Translations under genes and position numbers: made by a program | The notes under the pieces: model-generated | Told to the model about the DNA's origin: nothing | Databases searched by the model: none | What the model saw: the letters and a program-made list of their open reading frames with translations, nothing else | Source: Hyphomicrobiales bacterium | Lineage (GTDB): Bacteria > Pseudomonadota > Alphaproteobacteria > Rhizobiales > Rhizobiaceae | Direction: 5' to 3' | DNA length: 64,000 bases | Assembly (NCBI GenBank): GCA_900473745.1 | Contig: UCMW01000006.1 | Span: 186,001 to 250,000 of the forward strand | Shown here: piece after piece, positions 36,838-45,514 of the stretch | How the letters are laid out: every line of letters begins with the position of its first letter | How positions within the stretch are numbered: position 1 is the stretch's first letter

Positions 36838-36873
36838 AAAGCCCGGACCGAGCGATCGGACCGGGCTTTCTCT
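36838..36873. terminator. intrinsic terminator between norD and hemN
   Basis: aaagcccgg pairs with ccgggcttt, with a further 4-bp stem (ccga/tcgg) after an A-A mismatch and a gcga loop, followed by a T-rich run (tttctctt) on the + side and A-rich sequence on the other. It lies between converging genes and may work in both directions. Confidence 0.8.
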
Positions 36874-36890
36874 TATTTCGTCGCTTTGTC

Positions 36891-38243
36891 TCAGGCCGCC
36901 GTGGCGTGTGTTCTGCCCGTTTCGCCGAGATAGGCGTCAAAGCACGACGCCACCGTTCGAACGAGGAACCTGTGCTTTGTGTCCACGCTCAGCACATCGC
37001 CACGCCAGGTGACAATGCCTTCCTCCAACAAGGTCTTCAGCGGTAAATTGGCTTTTCCAAAGCCCTCGTCCGGAAGTTCAAAGCCATCCGGCATGGTTGA
37101 AAAATCCACCTGGAAGTCGCACATCAGCCGTTCGATGATCCAGGCTCGGACGCGGTCTTCTTGGGTGAGGCGATAGCCTTTCGACGTGGCCAGTTCACCG
37201 GATGAGATAAGACTTGCATAGCGTCCGATGGCAACGTCGTTTTGCGCGTAGCCTTCCGTTAGGCGTCCAATCGCCGAGGAACCGAACCCGATCAGCGTTG
37301 ATGCAATGTCGGTCGTATATCCCTGGAAATTGCGGTGCAACGCCTGGCAATCGGCGGCGATCGAAAGTTGATCCTCAGGAAGCGCAAAATGGTCGAGACC
37401 GATCCGTCTATACCCGGCTTCGCACAGGGTTGCCGCGATGGCTTCCGCCTGCGCATGTCGTTCATGGGCATCGCCGAGCGCTGCCGTGTCGATCAGGCGT
37501 TGATGCTTCTTGAAGGCCGGGACATGGGCGTAGCCGAAGACGGCGAAGCGTTCAGGGCGCATGGCCGAGGCCACACGGGCAGTTTCAATCGCAGAGTCGA
37601 CATTCTGATGCGGCAAACCATAGATCAGGTCGAAGTTGACACTTCTGGCTCCTGCCTTGCGCAGGTTCGAAAGGGCTGTTTCGGTCTGTTCTGCTGACTG
37701 GATGCGATTGATCGCTTTCTGCACCTTGGGATCGAAACTCTGAACGCCAAGGCTAGCCCGAGTTATCCCCGCCTTCCCCAGTGCCTCCGACATTTCTACG
37801 GTCAGTGTTCTTGGATCTATTTCCACCGCAAATTCGGTCGCGCCGCCGATGCCAAAAGCTGCGGCGAGCGTCGCAGTGAGGTCGAGGAATTCCTCTGGCG
37901 TCATGATCGTCGGAGTGCCGCCGCCGAAGTGAATGTCGCTGACATCCTGTCGTCGCCCGATGGCTTTCGTCACCAATCTGATTTCCTGTTTGAGCACTGT
38001 CAGATAGTCGAGGATTGGCGCATCTTTCTGGGTGATGATGGTGTGGCAGCCGCAATACCAGCACATGGATCGACAGAAGGGCACGTGAAGATAGAGTGAC
38101 ACCGGATCGCTTTTCGGCACCGCGGCCAGCCAGTCCCGATAGGTGCCGGCTCCGATACTGGGCGAGAAGCGGGGGGCGGTCGGATAGCTCGTGTAACGGG
38201 GCAAGCGGCTTTCGCCGTAACGGCGGATAATCTCTGCGTTCAT
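36891..38243 (-). CDS. hemN: HemN, oxygen-independent coproporphyrinogen III dehydrogenase
   Basis: A 450-residue radical SAM enzyme. The cluster motif is LYLHVPFCRSMCWYCGCHT (CxxxCxxC), with HFGGGTPTIMTPEEF for SAM and the HemN-specific YTSYPTAPRFS start. It makes protoporphyrinogen for haem when O2 is absent, needed for cytochromes NorC, NapB and NapC. CGGAG is seven bases before the ATG. Two TTG-N8-CAA sites lie in its upstream region. Confidence 0.95.
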   Translation of the reverse strand: MNAEIIRRYGESRLPRYTSYPTAPRFSPSIGAGTYRDWLAAVPKSDPVSLYLHVPFCRSMCWYCGCHTIITQKDAPILDYLTVLKQEIRLVTKAIGRRQDVSDIHFGGGTPTIMTPEEFLDLTATLAAAFGIGGATEFAVEIDPRTLTVEMSEALGKAGITRASLGVQSFDPKVQKAINRIQSAEQTETALSNLRKAGARSVNFDLIYGLPHQNVDSAIETARVASAMRPERFAVFGYAHVPAFKKHQRLIDTAALGDAHERHAQAEAIAATLCEAGYRRIGLDHFALPEDQLSIAADCQALHRNFQGYTTDIASTLIGFGSSAIGRLTEGYAQNDVAIGRYASLISSGELATSKGYRLTQEDRVRAWIIERLMCDFQVDFSTMPDGFELPDEGFGKANLPLKTLLEEGIVTWRGDVLSVDTKHRFLVRTVASCFDAYLGETGRTHATAA

Positions 38244-38295
38244 GATATCGCTCCGGTTTCATGCCGCAACGATAGCCGCTCGCCGAAGGACTTCG

Positions 38296-38309
38296 TTGTC
38301 GAAAGGCAA
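38296..38309. promoter_or_regulatory. candidate FixK/NnrR-type site TTGTCGAAAGGCAA
   Basis: A TTG-N8-CAA site 53 bases upstream of the hemN start. The half-sites are only the core TTG/CAA. Confidence 0.4.
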
Positions 38310-38334
38310 ACAGGACAGGCTTTCGGGGATTTGC

Positions 38335-38348
38335 TTGTCACAGCACAA
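38335..38348. promoter_or_regulatory. candidate NnrR-type site TTGTCACAGCACAA
   Basis: TTGT-N6-ACAA, symmetric, 88 bases upstream of the DUF2249 gene at 38436 and 92 upstream of hemN. It may serve either side of this divergent gap. Confidence 0.45.
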
Positions 38349-38435
38349 CGATGCCTAGGCGCGGGTGTTTCAGTATCCTGTGGTGCAGCCGAGCTGCATG
38401 CGACCCCGCAAACCCGCATCGAAGAAAGCCAGCGA

Positions 38436-38717
38436 ATGACTGTTGTAGACGATCATATTCTCAAGCTCGACGTGCGCGAAATTCCGCGCGTGGAAAGGCA
38501 TCCTCGTATATTCGGAATGTTGAATTCGCTGCTTCCGGATTATCAGTTGATCTTGACCGTCGATCATGATCCGGTTCCGCTCTACTACCATCTCGAGATG
38601 CATTATGATGGGGTGTTCGGGTGGGAATACCTTTCCCGCGGTCCGGAGATATGGGAAGTCCGCATTCGCCGGAAGAAACACGAAGGCTGCAACTGCAACT
38701 GCGGTGGTGGTCATTGA
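38436..38717 (+). CDS. DUF2249 domain protein (small)
   Basis: A 93-residue DUF2249 protein. The family motif is LKLDVREIPRVERHPRIFGM followed by PLYYHLEMHYDGVFGWEYLS. The C-terminus ends in a Cys/Gly/His tail CNCNCGGGH that could bind metal. DUF2249 genes are often seen near denitrification or hemerythrin genes. Function unknown. It lies 87 bases before a second DUF2249 gene. Confidence 0.8.
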   Translation: MTVVDDHILKLDVREIPRVERHPRIFGMLNSLLPDYQLILTVDHDPVPLYYHLEMHYDGVFGWEYLSRGPEIWEVRIRRKKHEGCNCNCGGGH

Positions 38718-38804
38718 ACTGCATGGGAGCGACCTGTCGACAGCGGCCGCTCCCATGCACATTCATCGTGATCGGACAGGTGAAGTCGAAAATTGGGAGG
38801 TCAC

Positions 38805-39329
38805 GTGTCGACAACAGCCAACTTCAAAGAACTCGACGTGCGGCCCATCCTTCGTGACGGAGGTGAGCCATTTCCTGCGATCATGCATGCGGTTCAGTCG
38901 TTGAAGCCAGGGGAAGGTTTGCGCCTGCTTGCAACCTTTCGCCCGATGCCGCTGTTGAGCGTCATGGCGCGCCGCGGCTATTCGGCCGAACTCAAGGAGA
39001 TGGATGGCGGCGAGTGGGAGGTTCTGTTCATCCCGGCGCCAGACATTTCTGCAGAAATTCTCCATTCGATCGGTGCAGAGGAAGCGGCGGCCTGGCCCGA
39101 TCCATTGTGGCGGCTCGACCTGACAGAACAACAGCCACCGGCTCCCATGGAAAAAGTTCTCTCGCTGATCGAGCTCATGGAGCCGGGCGAAGTGCTCTTC
39201 GCGGTATTTTCTGAGGAATCGCGCTTTCTCGGCGCGGAGCTGGAAAAACGCGGCCACCAATGGGTCGGCAATCTCGATACGTCAAAGCGTGCCTATCGCA
39301 TGTTGATCCGCGTGGGCGGTGAAGGTTGA
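38805..39329 (+). CDS. DUF2249 domain protein (two repeats)
   Basis: A 174-residue protein with two DUF2249-like halves: residues about 8-75 (FKELDVRPILRDGGEPFPAI) and about 95-170 (WRLDLTEQQPPAPMEKVLSL). I place the start at GTG 38805 with GGGAGG upstream; a TTG at 38793 overlaps that site. Its 3' end overlaps the end of the converging nnrS gene by 37 bases, which is unusual. Function unknown; probably part of the NO/nitrite response. Confidence 0.75.
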   Translation: MSTTANFKELDVRPILRDGGEPFPAIMHAVQSLKPGEGLRLLATFRPMPLLSVMARRGYSAELKEMDGGEWEVLFIPAPDISAEILHSIGAEEAAAWPDPLWRLDLTEQQPPAPMEKVLSLIELMEPGEVLFAVFSEESRFLGAELEKRGHQWVGNLDTSKRAYRMLIRVGGEG

Positions 39330-40537
39330 CGACCGGCTTGCCGCTGAACTTGGCAAAGTAGACCAGCATTGTCGGCGAGAAAGAAGACAAAGGCGGCAAT
39401 CCAGAACAGTCCAGACGCAGACATCAACGGCGCATAGTATCCGGGAATGAAATCGGCTGTTATGCGCAAGCTTGCCGCGATGAGCAGGCATGGAACGGAC
39501 AGCCGCTGGCACCAGGAGAATTTCTCATTTCGACCGGTATGAAGCCGGATCGAACGCATCATGATTGAAAGCATCATTCCCGTCACGGCACCGATGGCCA
39601 GAAGATGAATTGCAGCGAGCGGGCCAAGCATGCCGAGCGCTGTTGCTGCAATCCCCAACAGCCCGATAGCCAAAAAGCCGTAAGACACCTGCATCGCTGC
39701 GATCATGGACGATCGCAGAATGATTGGCCTGAACCATTGTGCTGCGCGCACGAGGTGTAAGCTGGCTGCGACAAGGGCCATGATGGCGGTGAGTGGGCCA
39801 AACGGTTCAAAGGTCCAGATCATCGCTGCAAGGATAGTGGCGATCAGGACAAAACGATCAATCATGCGACTGGTCGGCGCGAGGCGTGACCTGCCTGCCT
39901 GGGCAAGCCAGTTGTTTGTAAAGCTCGGGATGAGCTTGCTCGCGGTCGCCGTGATCAACAGGATATAGACGGAAAGGCCTGCCCGCGCCCAGACCCCCAC
40001 ATCCCCTCCGTCCATGGCAACGATGTGGAACCCGCCATTGATCAGGGCGAGACACGTGAGGCAAAGGATGGGCTTCGCATCCGCAATTCGCCTGGCGACC
40101 CAGACTTCTCTCACACAGAAATAGGCGAAGAGTGGAAGGAAGATCCAGTCGATCAGGAGGGTGATGAGGGCCGATGTATCTGCGATCAACAGCATGGAAA
40201 TGCGACCCGCGATCCAGATGAAGGCAAGTCCCGCAAGCGGGCTACCGGACAGTGGAAAGCGACCGGTCCAGTTTGGAACTGTTGTCATCAAGTATCCGAC
40301 GAGGACCGCTGGCATGAAGCCGAACAGCAATTCATGCGCATGCCAGGCGGATTGGCCGTAGACTTGCGCCACCTCAAGCCAGCCGTTAATCGCGCAAATC
40401 CAGATTGTGATGGTCGCGATGGCCCATAGAGGCGCCCCGAGATAAAATGGCCGGAACCCATAGGACAGCAGGACGAGGCCGTCGCGCCTCAGGCCCCGCG
40501 GGATCCCGCCACTCGTCGGTCGTTCCTTATCCTTCAT
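39293..40537 (-). CDS. nnrS: NnrS family haem-copper membrane protein (copy 3)
   Basis: A 414-residue polytopic NnrS protein with the signature WHAHELLFGFMPAVLVGYLM and TTVPNWTGRF, closer to copy 1 than copy 2 in this motif. It is read away from nirK and has a perfect FNR/FixK site 59 bases upstream. The start at 40537 (MKDKERPTSGG) excludes an upstream extension that would run into that site. Confidence 0.92.
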   Translation of the reverse strand: MKDKERPTSGGIPRGLRRDGLVLLSYGFRPFYLGAPLWAIATITIWICAINGWLEVAQVYGQSAWHAHELLFGFMPAVLVGYLMTTVPNWTGRFPLSGSPLAGLAFIWIAGRISMLLIADTSALITLLIDWIFLPLFAYFCVREVWVARRIADAKPILCLTCLALINGGFHIVAMDGGDVGVWARAGLSVYILLITATASKLIPSFTNNWLAQAGRSRLAPTSRMIDRFVLIATILAAMIWTFEPFGPLTAIMALVAASLHLVRAAQWFRPIILRSSMIAAMQVSYGFLAIGLLGIAATALGMLGPLAAIHLLAIGAVTGMMLSIMMRSIRLHTGRNEKFSWCQRLSVPCLLIAASLRITADFIPGYYAPLMSASGLFWIAAFVFFLADNAGLLCQVQRQAGRQPSPPTRINMR

Positions 40538-40595
40538 AAAAACAGCTCTCCAAAATACTCGATCGTTCCTGCGCAATGATTTCCAAGCAAAGTAA

Positions 40596-40609
40596 TTGAT
40601 CTCGATCAA
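40596..40609. promoter_or_regulatory. FNR/FixK anaerobox TTGATCTCGATCAA
   Basis: A perfect TTGAT-N4-ATCAA consensus palindrome in the nnrS-nirK gap, 59 bases before the nnrS start and 156 before nirK. Ten matching bases make a chance origin unlikely. The FixK encoded at 49134 has the E-TVSR recognition helix that reads such half-sites. Confidence 0.85.
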
Positions 40610-40672
40610 AGGGCGCCGACAATTCTATTGTTTGGTAGGCGGCTCAATGACGCACTCTCCCTCATGAGTTCT

Positions 40673-40686
40673 TTGTTCTGGAACAA
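40673..40686. promoter_or_regulatory. candidate NnrR site TTGTTCTGGAACAA upstream of nirK
   Basis: A full palindrome (ttgttc/gaacaa) of the TTG-N8-CAA class, 79 bases upstream of the nirK ATG. It differs from the FNR-type half-site and is the likely NnrR target for NO-dependent nirK expression. Confidence 0.7.
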
Positions 40687-40764
40687 ATAAAACTGGGCGC
40701 CATGAAGTAAACCAGTCTCAACAGTTCGGGCGAAACGCTCACTGCACGAGAAGGAGAGAAGATT

Positions 40765-41904
40765 ATGACCCAGAGCCTGAATTTGACCAGAAGAACAATG
40801 CTTGCGGGGGCTGTCTTTGCAAGCGCGCTTATCCCTGTTCTGACAGGGACTGTGGCACGCGCCGAAGGTGGCGACATTAAAACGAATGCCGCCGCCGTTG
40901 CCGGTGACATCGCCAAGCTGGAGCGGGTGAAGGTCGATCTCGTCGCACCTCCCTTCGTCCATGCGCATAGCCAAAAGGCCGAAGGCGCGCCCAAGGTCGT
41001 TGAGTTCACGCTCACCATCGAGGAAAAGAAGATCGTCGTTGACGATGCAGGCACCGAGGTCCATGCCATGACCTTCAACGGCTCGGTCCCCGGTCCGATG
41101 ATGGTCGTCCATGAGGGTGACTATGTCGAGGTGACGCTTATCAACCCCGATACCAACAGCCTTCAGCACAATATCGACTTCCATTCGGCAACTGGTGCGC
41201 TAGGCGGCGGTGCTCTGACCCTGGTTAATCCGGGCGAAACAGCCGTCTTGCGCTTCAAAGCTACCAAGGCCGGGGTCTTCGTCTACCATTGCGCACCTCC
41301 CGGAATGGTGCCGTGGCATGTGACCGCCGGCATGAATGGCGCGATCACGGTCTTGCCGCGCGACGGTCTCAAGGACCACAAGGGCAATGATCTGCCTTAT
41401 GACAAGGTATACTATGTCGGCGAGCAGGACTTTTATGTCCCCAAGGATGCCGACGGCAACTACAAGAAATACGAGAGTGCCGGCGACGCCTATTCGGATG
41501 TGCTCGAAGTGATGAACACGCTGACCCCGAGCCACATTGTCTTCAATGGTGCGGTTGGAACTCTGACGGGCGACAATGCGATGACGGCAGAAGTCGGCGA
41601 CCGGGTCTTGATCCTGCATTCGCAGGCCAATCGTGATACCCGTCCGCACCTGATCGGTGGCCATGGCGACTATGTCTGGGCAACCGGCAAGTTCGCCAAC
41701 CCGCCGGAACTCGATCAGGAAACCTGGTTCATCCCCGGAGGCGCTGCGGGTGCAGCCTACTACACCTTCCAGCAGCCGGGCATCTACGCTTATGTCAACC
41801 ACAACCTGATCGAAGCCTTCGAAAAGGGTGCGGCCGCTCACTTCAAGGTCACCGGCGACTGGAATGACGATCTGATGACCGCCGTGGTCAAGCCGGAAAG
41901 CTGA
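40765..41904 (+). CDS. nirK: NirK, copper-containing nitrite reductase
   Basis: A 379-residue two-cupredoxin enzyme with a Tat signal ([18 protein letters not shown]). Copper ligands: His135 (type 1), His140 (type 2) in QHNIDFH; His175 (type 2) and Cys176 (type 1) in [12 protein letters not shown] with His185 and Met190; and a second-domain type 2 His in the [11 protein letters not shown] region. It reduces nitrite to NO in the periplasm. nirV and nnrR follow. Pseudoazurin or cytochrome c would supply electrons. Confidence 0.97.
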   Translation: MTQSLNLTRRTMLAGAVFASALIPVLTGTVARAEGGDIKTNAAAVAGDIAKLERVKVDLVAPPFVHAHSQKAEGAPKVVEFTLTIEEKKIVVDDAGTEVHAMTFNGSVPGPMMVVHEGDYVEVTLINPDTNSLQHNIDFHSATGALGGGALTLVNPGETAVLRFKATKAGVFVYHCAPPGMVPWHVTAGMNGAITVLPRDGLKDHKGNDLPYDKVYYVGEQDFYVPKDADGNYKKYESAGDAYSDVLEVMNTLTPSHIVFNGAVGTLTGDNAMTAEVGDRVLILHSQANRDTRPHLIGGHGDYVWATGKFANPPELDQETWFIPGGAAGAAYYTFQQPGIYAYVNHNLIEAFEKGAAAHFKVTGDWNDDLMTAVVKPES

Positions 41905-41973
41905 TCCTTGCGAATGCACGGGGTGCTAGATGAGCACCCCGTGGACTTCCTCTCAAACTCGTTGGAAATCGCC

Positions 41974-42870
41974 ATGTCCGGCGCCGTTCTCACTCCCAGG
42001 CAGCCCAATTCGGTCGGCTCGGTGCTGCTGCCGCTTCTGCTCGTCAGCGCTCTGTCTACCGCCGTCGCGTTTCAATCGGGCATCGTGCAGATGAGTGGTG
42101 GCGCCGATCTGCCACCACCTCAAACTATTTCGGTGGCGGCGGGACGTTTCGCCTACCGTCAACCTGGCGAGTTTTACCGCGCCGGATACGCCGTCGATGG
42201 GCCGAAGGCAGAATACGTGATGACGGCTCCTCTCACGATTATGAGGTATCAGGTCAGCACCCAGGACTACGATGCCTGCGTGGCCGATAGAGCCTGCCCG
42301 GCTCGGGAATCGGTCACTCCATCGCGCTCTGACATGCCGGTAACCGGCGTCAGCCACGACGACGCGACAATGTTTGCCCGGTGGTTTTCGAAAAAGAGTG
42401 GTGGAATCTGGCGACTGCCAAGTGACGTGGAATTGGCCTTTGCCGCTGGTCAGAAGTTTCCGGATGACGCCCTCGGTATCGACCCGGACAATCGCAACCC
42501 GGCATTGCGTTGGCTCGCCGACTATGAGCGCGAGGCGGCCCGCAAGAGATCCAAGGAACCGGCACCGCTTGCCCATGGAAGCTTCGGCGAGAACGAGCAT
42601 GGGCTTGCCGATTTTGCCGGCAATATCTGGGAGTGGACAACGACCTGCAATCGGCGTGTCGACCTCGTCAACGGAGGGCAGCCGGTCACAACCGAAGCCT
42701 GCGGCGTCTACATCACCGCTGGCAAACACAGATCGCCATTAAGCTCGTTTGTCCGAGACCCGAAAAGCGGAGGCTGCTCTGTCGGAGTTCCCCCTGACCA
42801 TGTCGGTTTCCGGCTGGTCGAAGATCGTCGCTGGTACGCTCCTTTGCTCTTTTCGATCGGTGCCTTGTGA
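41974..42870 (+). CDS. nirV: NirV, formylglycine-generating-enzyme-like protein
   Basis: A 298-residue protein with an N-terminal hydrophobic segment (VLLPLLLVSALSTAVAF) and an FGE-sulfatase fold: MRYQVSTQDYDACVA, PVTGVSHDDATMFARWFSKK, HGLADFAGNIWEWTTTC. NirV follows nirK in many rhizobia and is not essential for NirK in studied strains; its role is unknown. The ATG at 41974 was chosen for GGAA upstream and for the position of the anchor; the frame opens at 41908. Confidence 0.9.
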   Translation: MSGAVLTPRQPNSVGSVLLPLLLVSALSTAVAFQSGIVQMSGGADLPPPQTISVAAGRFAYRQPGEFYRAGYAVDGPKAEYVMTAPLTIMRYQVSTQDYDACVADRACPARESVTPSRSDMPVTGVSHDDATMFARWFSKKSGGIWRLPSDVELAFAAGQKFPDDALGIDPDNRNPALRWLADYEREAARKRSKEPAPLAHGSFGENEHGLADFAGNIWEWTTTCNRRVDLVNGGQPVTTEACGVYITAGKHRSPLSSFVRDPKSGGCSVGVPPDHVGFRLVEDRRWYAPLLFSIGAL

Positions 42871-42967
42871 GGTAGGCTGCCCCTCGAATGGCACACTCGC
42901 CACAATGGCCACTATTGGGCTCTTCGAGCCCTGAGAATGTGGGCTGGTGGCGGGAGAGGGATATATT

Positions 42968-43669
42968 TTGAAACTTGATCGGACGATCATCAAGTCTTTG
43001 TCATTGTTCGACAAGATGACCGATGACGAGTTGGACGCGCTACTTGTTCCCGCTCAGACGAAGCGATTGCCGATCGGCGAGTCCGTGTTCGAGCAGGGCC
43101 AGCCTGCCGCCTATTTCTTTCTCCTCCTGCATGGCCGCCTAAAGGTCACCCAGGTCACCAGCGCCGGTCAACAGATCATCGTGCGCGTGGTGCACCCCGG
43201 TGACCTCTTCGGCTTCGCCAAGGCGCTGCAGCGACAAGACTATCCGGGAACAGCCCTTGCTGCTGCCGAAAGCATAGTTCTGTCGTGGCCCACAGAGATG
43301 TGGCCGAAATTCGTAGAGCGAAATCCAAGGCTCGCTGTCAGTGCAATGGAGACGATCGGACAAAGGCTCGAGGAAGCCCATGTCCGCATTCGCGAAATGT
43401 CGACGCAAGAAGTCGAAAAGAGAGTAGCACATACCGTATTGCGGCTGGCACAGAAGGCTGGTCGCCCAGAGGCAGCGGGAATACGGATCGATTTTCCAAT
43501 CTCTAGGCAGGATATTGCCGAGATGACCGGAACGACAATTCATACGGTCTCGCGCATATTCAGTTCCTGGGAGAGCAAGGGCCTGATCGAAGGTGGTCGG
43601 CAGAAACTCCTTGTGCGCGATATGGCTGAATTGGCATCGCTGGCGGATTCTCTCCCCGAACGTCGCTAA
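42968..43669 (+). CDS. nnrR: NnrR, Crp/Fnr family NO-responsive activator
   Basis: A 233-residue Crp/Fnr protein with no cysteine, so no Fe-S cluster, as in NnrR/DNR regulators that sense NO. The N-terminal cyclic-nucleotide-like domain includes GESVFEQGQPAAYFFLLLHG, and the C-terminal winged helix has SRQDIAEMTGTTIHTVSRIF with H at the position where FNR has E, predicting a different half-site. Start chosen at TTG 42968 with GGGAGAGGGA five bases upstream; GTG at 42947 is the alternative. It follows nirV with a 97-base gap. Confidence 0.92.
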   Translation: MKLDRTIIKSLSLFDKMTDDELDALLVPAQTKRLPIGESVFEQGQPAAYFFLLLHGRLKVTQVTSAGQQIIVRVVHPGDLFGFAKALQRQDYPGTALAAAESIVLSWPTEMWPKFVERNPRLAVSAMETIGQRLEEAHVRIREMSTQEVEKRVAHTVLRLAQKAGRPEAAGIRIDFPISRQDIAEMTGTTIHTVSRIFSSWESKGLIEGGRQKLLVRDMAELASLADSLPERR

Positions 43670-43690
43670 CTGGATGAAGCGTTCTCTTAC

Positions 43691-43704
43691 TTGATATTGA
43701 GCAA
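43691..43704. promoter_or_regulatory. FNR/FixK-type site TTGATATTGAGCAA
   Basis: TTGAT-N4-AGCAA, one mismatch from the anaerobox, 68 bases before the pseudoazurin ATG. Confidence 0.65.
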
Positions 43705-43772
43705 AGAAGGCTCGCCCATCCTGGCCTATCTCTTTTGCAACGGAACGAGGTGTTCTGTCTAAGGAGATGAAA

Positions 43773-44213
43773 ATGCAACTTCGTAGTTTAACAATGGCAG
43801 CCGTAATCTTACTTTCGGCCCCAACCCTCTCAATCGCTGCTGATTTCGAAGTCAAGATGCTGAACAAGGGCGCCGAGGGTGCCATGGTCTTTGAACCGGC
43901 CGGTCTGAAGATTGCCCCCGGCGACACCGTCACCTTCGTCGCTACCGACAAGAGCCACAACGCCGAAGCCATCAAGGGCATGATTCCGGACGGTGCGGCG
44001 GAGTTCAAGGGCAAGATGAACGAGACGATCAAGGTGACCTTTGACGTTCCCGGTCTCTACGGCGTGAAATGCGCGCCGCATGTTGGCATGGGCATGGTCG
44101 CCGCCATCCTCGTCGGTGATGCGCCCGCCGCCAATCTCGATGCTTTCAACGCCGCAAAGCTGCCGAAGAAGGCGCGCGAGCGGATTGATGCAGCCGTCGC
44201 TTCGGCCCAGTAG
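43773..44213 (+). CDS. pseudoazurin
   Basis: A 146-residue type 1 copper protein with a Sec signal ([20 protein letters not shown]). Copper ligands are His in [11 protein letters not shown], and Cys, His and Met in [12 protein letters not shown]. Pseudoazurin carries electrons to NirK and Nap/Nor systems in the periplasm. AAGGAG is six bases before ATG 43773; ATG 43767 lies too close. It ends with a terminator shared with the napC side. Confidence 0.94.
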   Translation: MQLRSLTMAAVILLSAPTLSIAADFEVKMLNKGAEGAMVFEPAGLKIAPGDTVTFVATDKSHNAEAIKGMIPDGAAEFKGKMNETIKVTFDVPGLYGVKCAPHVGMGMVAAILVGDAPAANLDAFNAAKLPKKARERIDAAVASAQ

Positions 44214-44242
44214 ACTTGCCCACTCGTTCATATTGCTTGGTC

Positions 44243-44284
44243 GACGCCGCCAGGGTGCTAGCCCCGGTGGCGTCGCCATTTTTG
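44243..44284 (+). terminator. intrinsic terminator after the pseudoazurin gene
   Basis: gacgccgcc pairs with ggtggcgtc (one G-T), with inner ggg/ccc pairs, then gccatttttgcc giving a T-run. It lies 30 bases after the pseudoazurin stop and just before the converging napC end. Confidence 0.75.
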
Positions 44285-44309
44285 CCTAGATGGTCGGCCG
44301 TGGCAGGGA

Positions 44310-45020
44310 TCAGATCCCGCCATCAACCAGCAGGCCGCTATGCGCTCGGTCAATGGCATTGCGTAGTTCGTCGACCGGAGATGCGGTGGGAAGCTCTTCG
44401 CCTTCCAGTTCTTCCGGCATCCGCCAACCGGGATCAATTCCCTGCATGTTCGGGAGTTCGTGGGCGATGCCCTTGTGGCAATCAATGCACGTCGCCTTGC
44501 CGTTCAGAAGATAACGCGTGTGGATCTCAGCTGCACGTTCCGTCTGTTTCGACAGGTCCATAGCAACTGAGGAGTGGCAGTTTCTGCACTCAAGACTGTC
44601 ATTAGCTTTCAGTCTCGCCCATTCGTGCTGCGCCAGCCGCAATCTCTCATCGAGGAATTTCTGACGTGTATTGATCGTTCCGAAGATCTTGCCCCAGACT
44701 TCCTTCGAGGCCTGCATCTTTCGGGCAATCTTGTCCGTCCATTCGTGGGGCACATGACAATCCGGACAGGATGCCCTGACACCGGAGCGGTTGGAGAAGT
44801 GGACGGTCCTCGTCATCTCCTCATACACATTGGTCTTCATTTCGTGACAACTGACGCAGAACTCCTCGGTATTAGTCAGTTCAAGTGCTGTGTTGAACGC
44901 ACCCCAGAACATGACGCCGCCGACAAAGCCGCCGAGCGTCAGGAAGGCGAGGCTGAGCGTCGCCGCTGGCGTCGTCAGAACGCGCCATGTCCATGAGAGC
45001 AGGTTGCGGAGCCTCTGCAT
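44310..45020 (-). CDS. napC: NapC, membrane tetrahaem cytochrome c
   Basis: A 236-residue NapC/NirT protein: one N-terminal anchor ([20 protein letters not shown]) and four haem c sites CVSCH, CPDCH, CRNCH and CIDCH. It takes electrons from ubiquinol to NapAB. The ATG at 45020 lies two bases past the napB stop. Last gene of napEFDABC. Confidence 0.96.
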   Translation of the reverse strand: MQRLRNLLSWTWRVLTTPAATLSLAFLTLGGFVGGVMFWGAFNTALELTNTEEFCVSCHEMKTNVYEEMTRTVHFSNRSGVRASCPDCHVPHEWTDKIARKMQASKEVWGKIFGTINTRQKFLDERLRLAQHEWARLKANDSLECRNCHSSVAMDLSKQTERAAEIHTRYLLNGKATCIDCHKGIAHELPNMQGIDPGWRMPEELEGEELPTASPVDELRNAIDRAHSGLLVDGGI

Positions 45021-45022
45021 TT

Positions 45023-45514
45023 CTAATGCTCCTCGCCCATCAGCTTGACCCCCATGTCGCTCATGTCGCGGAAGGTGTTGCCGACCAAGGGGTTGGTCTG
45101 CGCCTGGGGGACGTGACAGGCTGTGCAGAAATATCGTCTCGGCGAGACATCTGCCAACATCTGTCCCTCCCGCGTGATGTAATGGGTCACGCTGATCATG
45201 GGCGCACCGGACCCTTCCGTGAACTCGCGCTTGTGGCAGGAGAGACATCGGTTGGTATTGACCGACAGTTGGTAGCCTTCGATCGAGTGTGGAATGATGG
45301 GAGGCTGGTCCGGATAGGCGCGCATCTTGCGCACGTCATCCACATTCCATTTCGGCAGGGGCTTTGCCGGAACGCTTTCCATCTGTTGGGGCGGGCCGGA
45401 CAACTGCGGAACCGATTGAGCGACCACGCCGCCACCGATGAGACAGGTTGCCAACAGGGCAGCGGCACCAAGTTGGCCTCTTGTCAGGCCATGGGAACGA
45501 TCTTGACTGCGCAT
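45023..45514 (-). CDS. napB: NapB, dihaem cytochrome c subunit of periplasmic nitrate reductase
   Basis: A 163-residue exported protein with a signal peptide ([20 protein letters not shown]) and two haem c sites, CLSCH and CTACH, plus NapB-type [15 protein letters not shown]. It passes electrons from NapC to NapA. It overlaps the end of napA by 31 bases. Confidence 0.95.
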   Translation of the reverse strand: MRSQDRSHGLTRGQLGAAALLATCLIGGGVVAQSVPQLSGPPQQMESVPAKPLPKWNVDDVRKMRAYPDQPPIIPHSIEGYQLSVNTNRCLSCHKREFTEGSGAPMISVTHYITREGQMLADVSPRRYFCTACHVPQAQTNPLVGNTFRDMSDMGVKLMGEEH

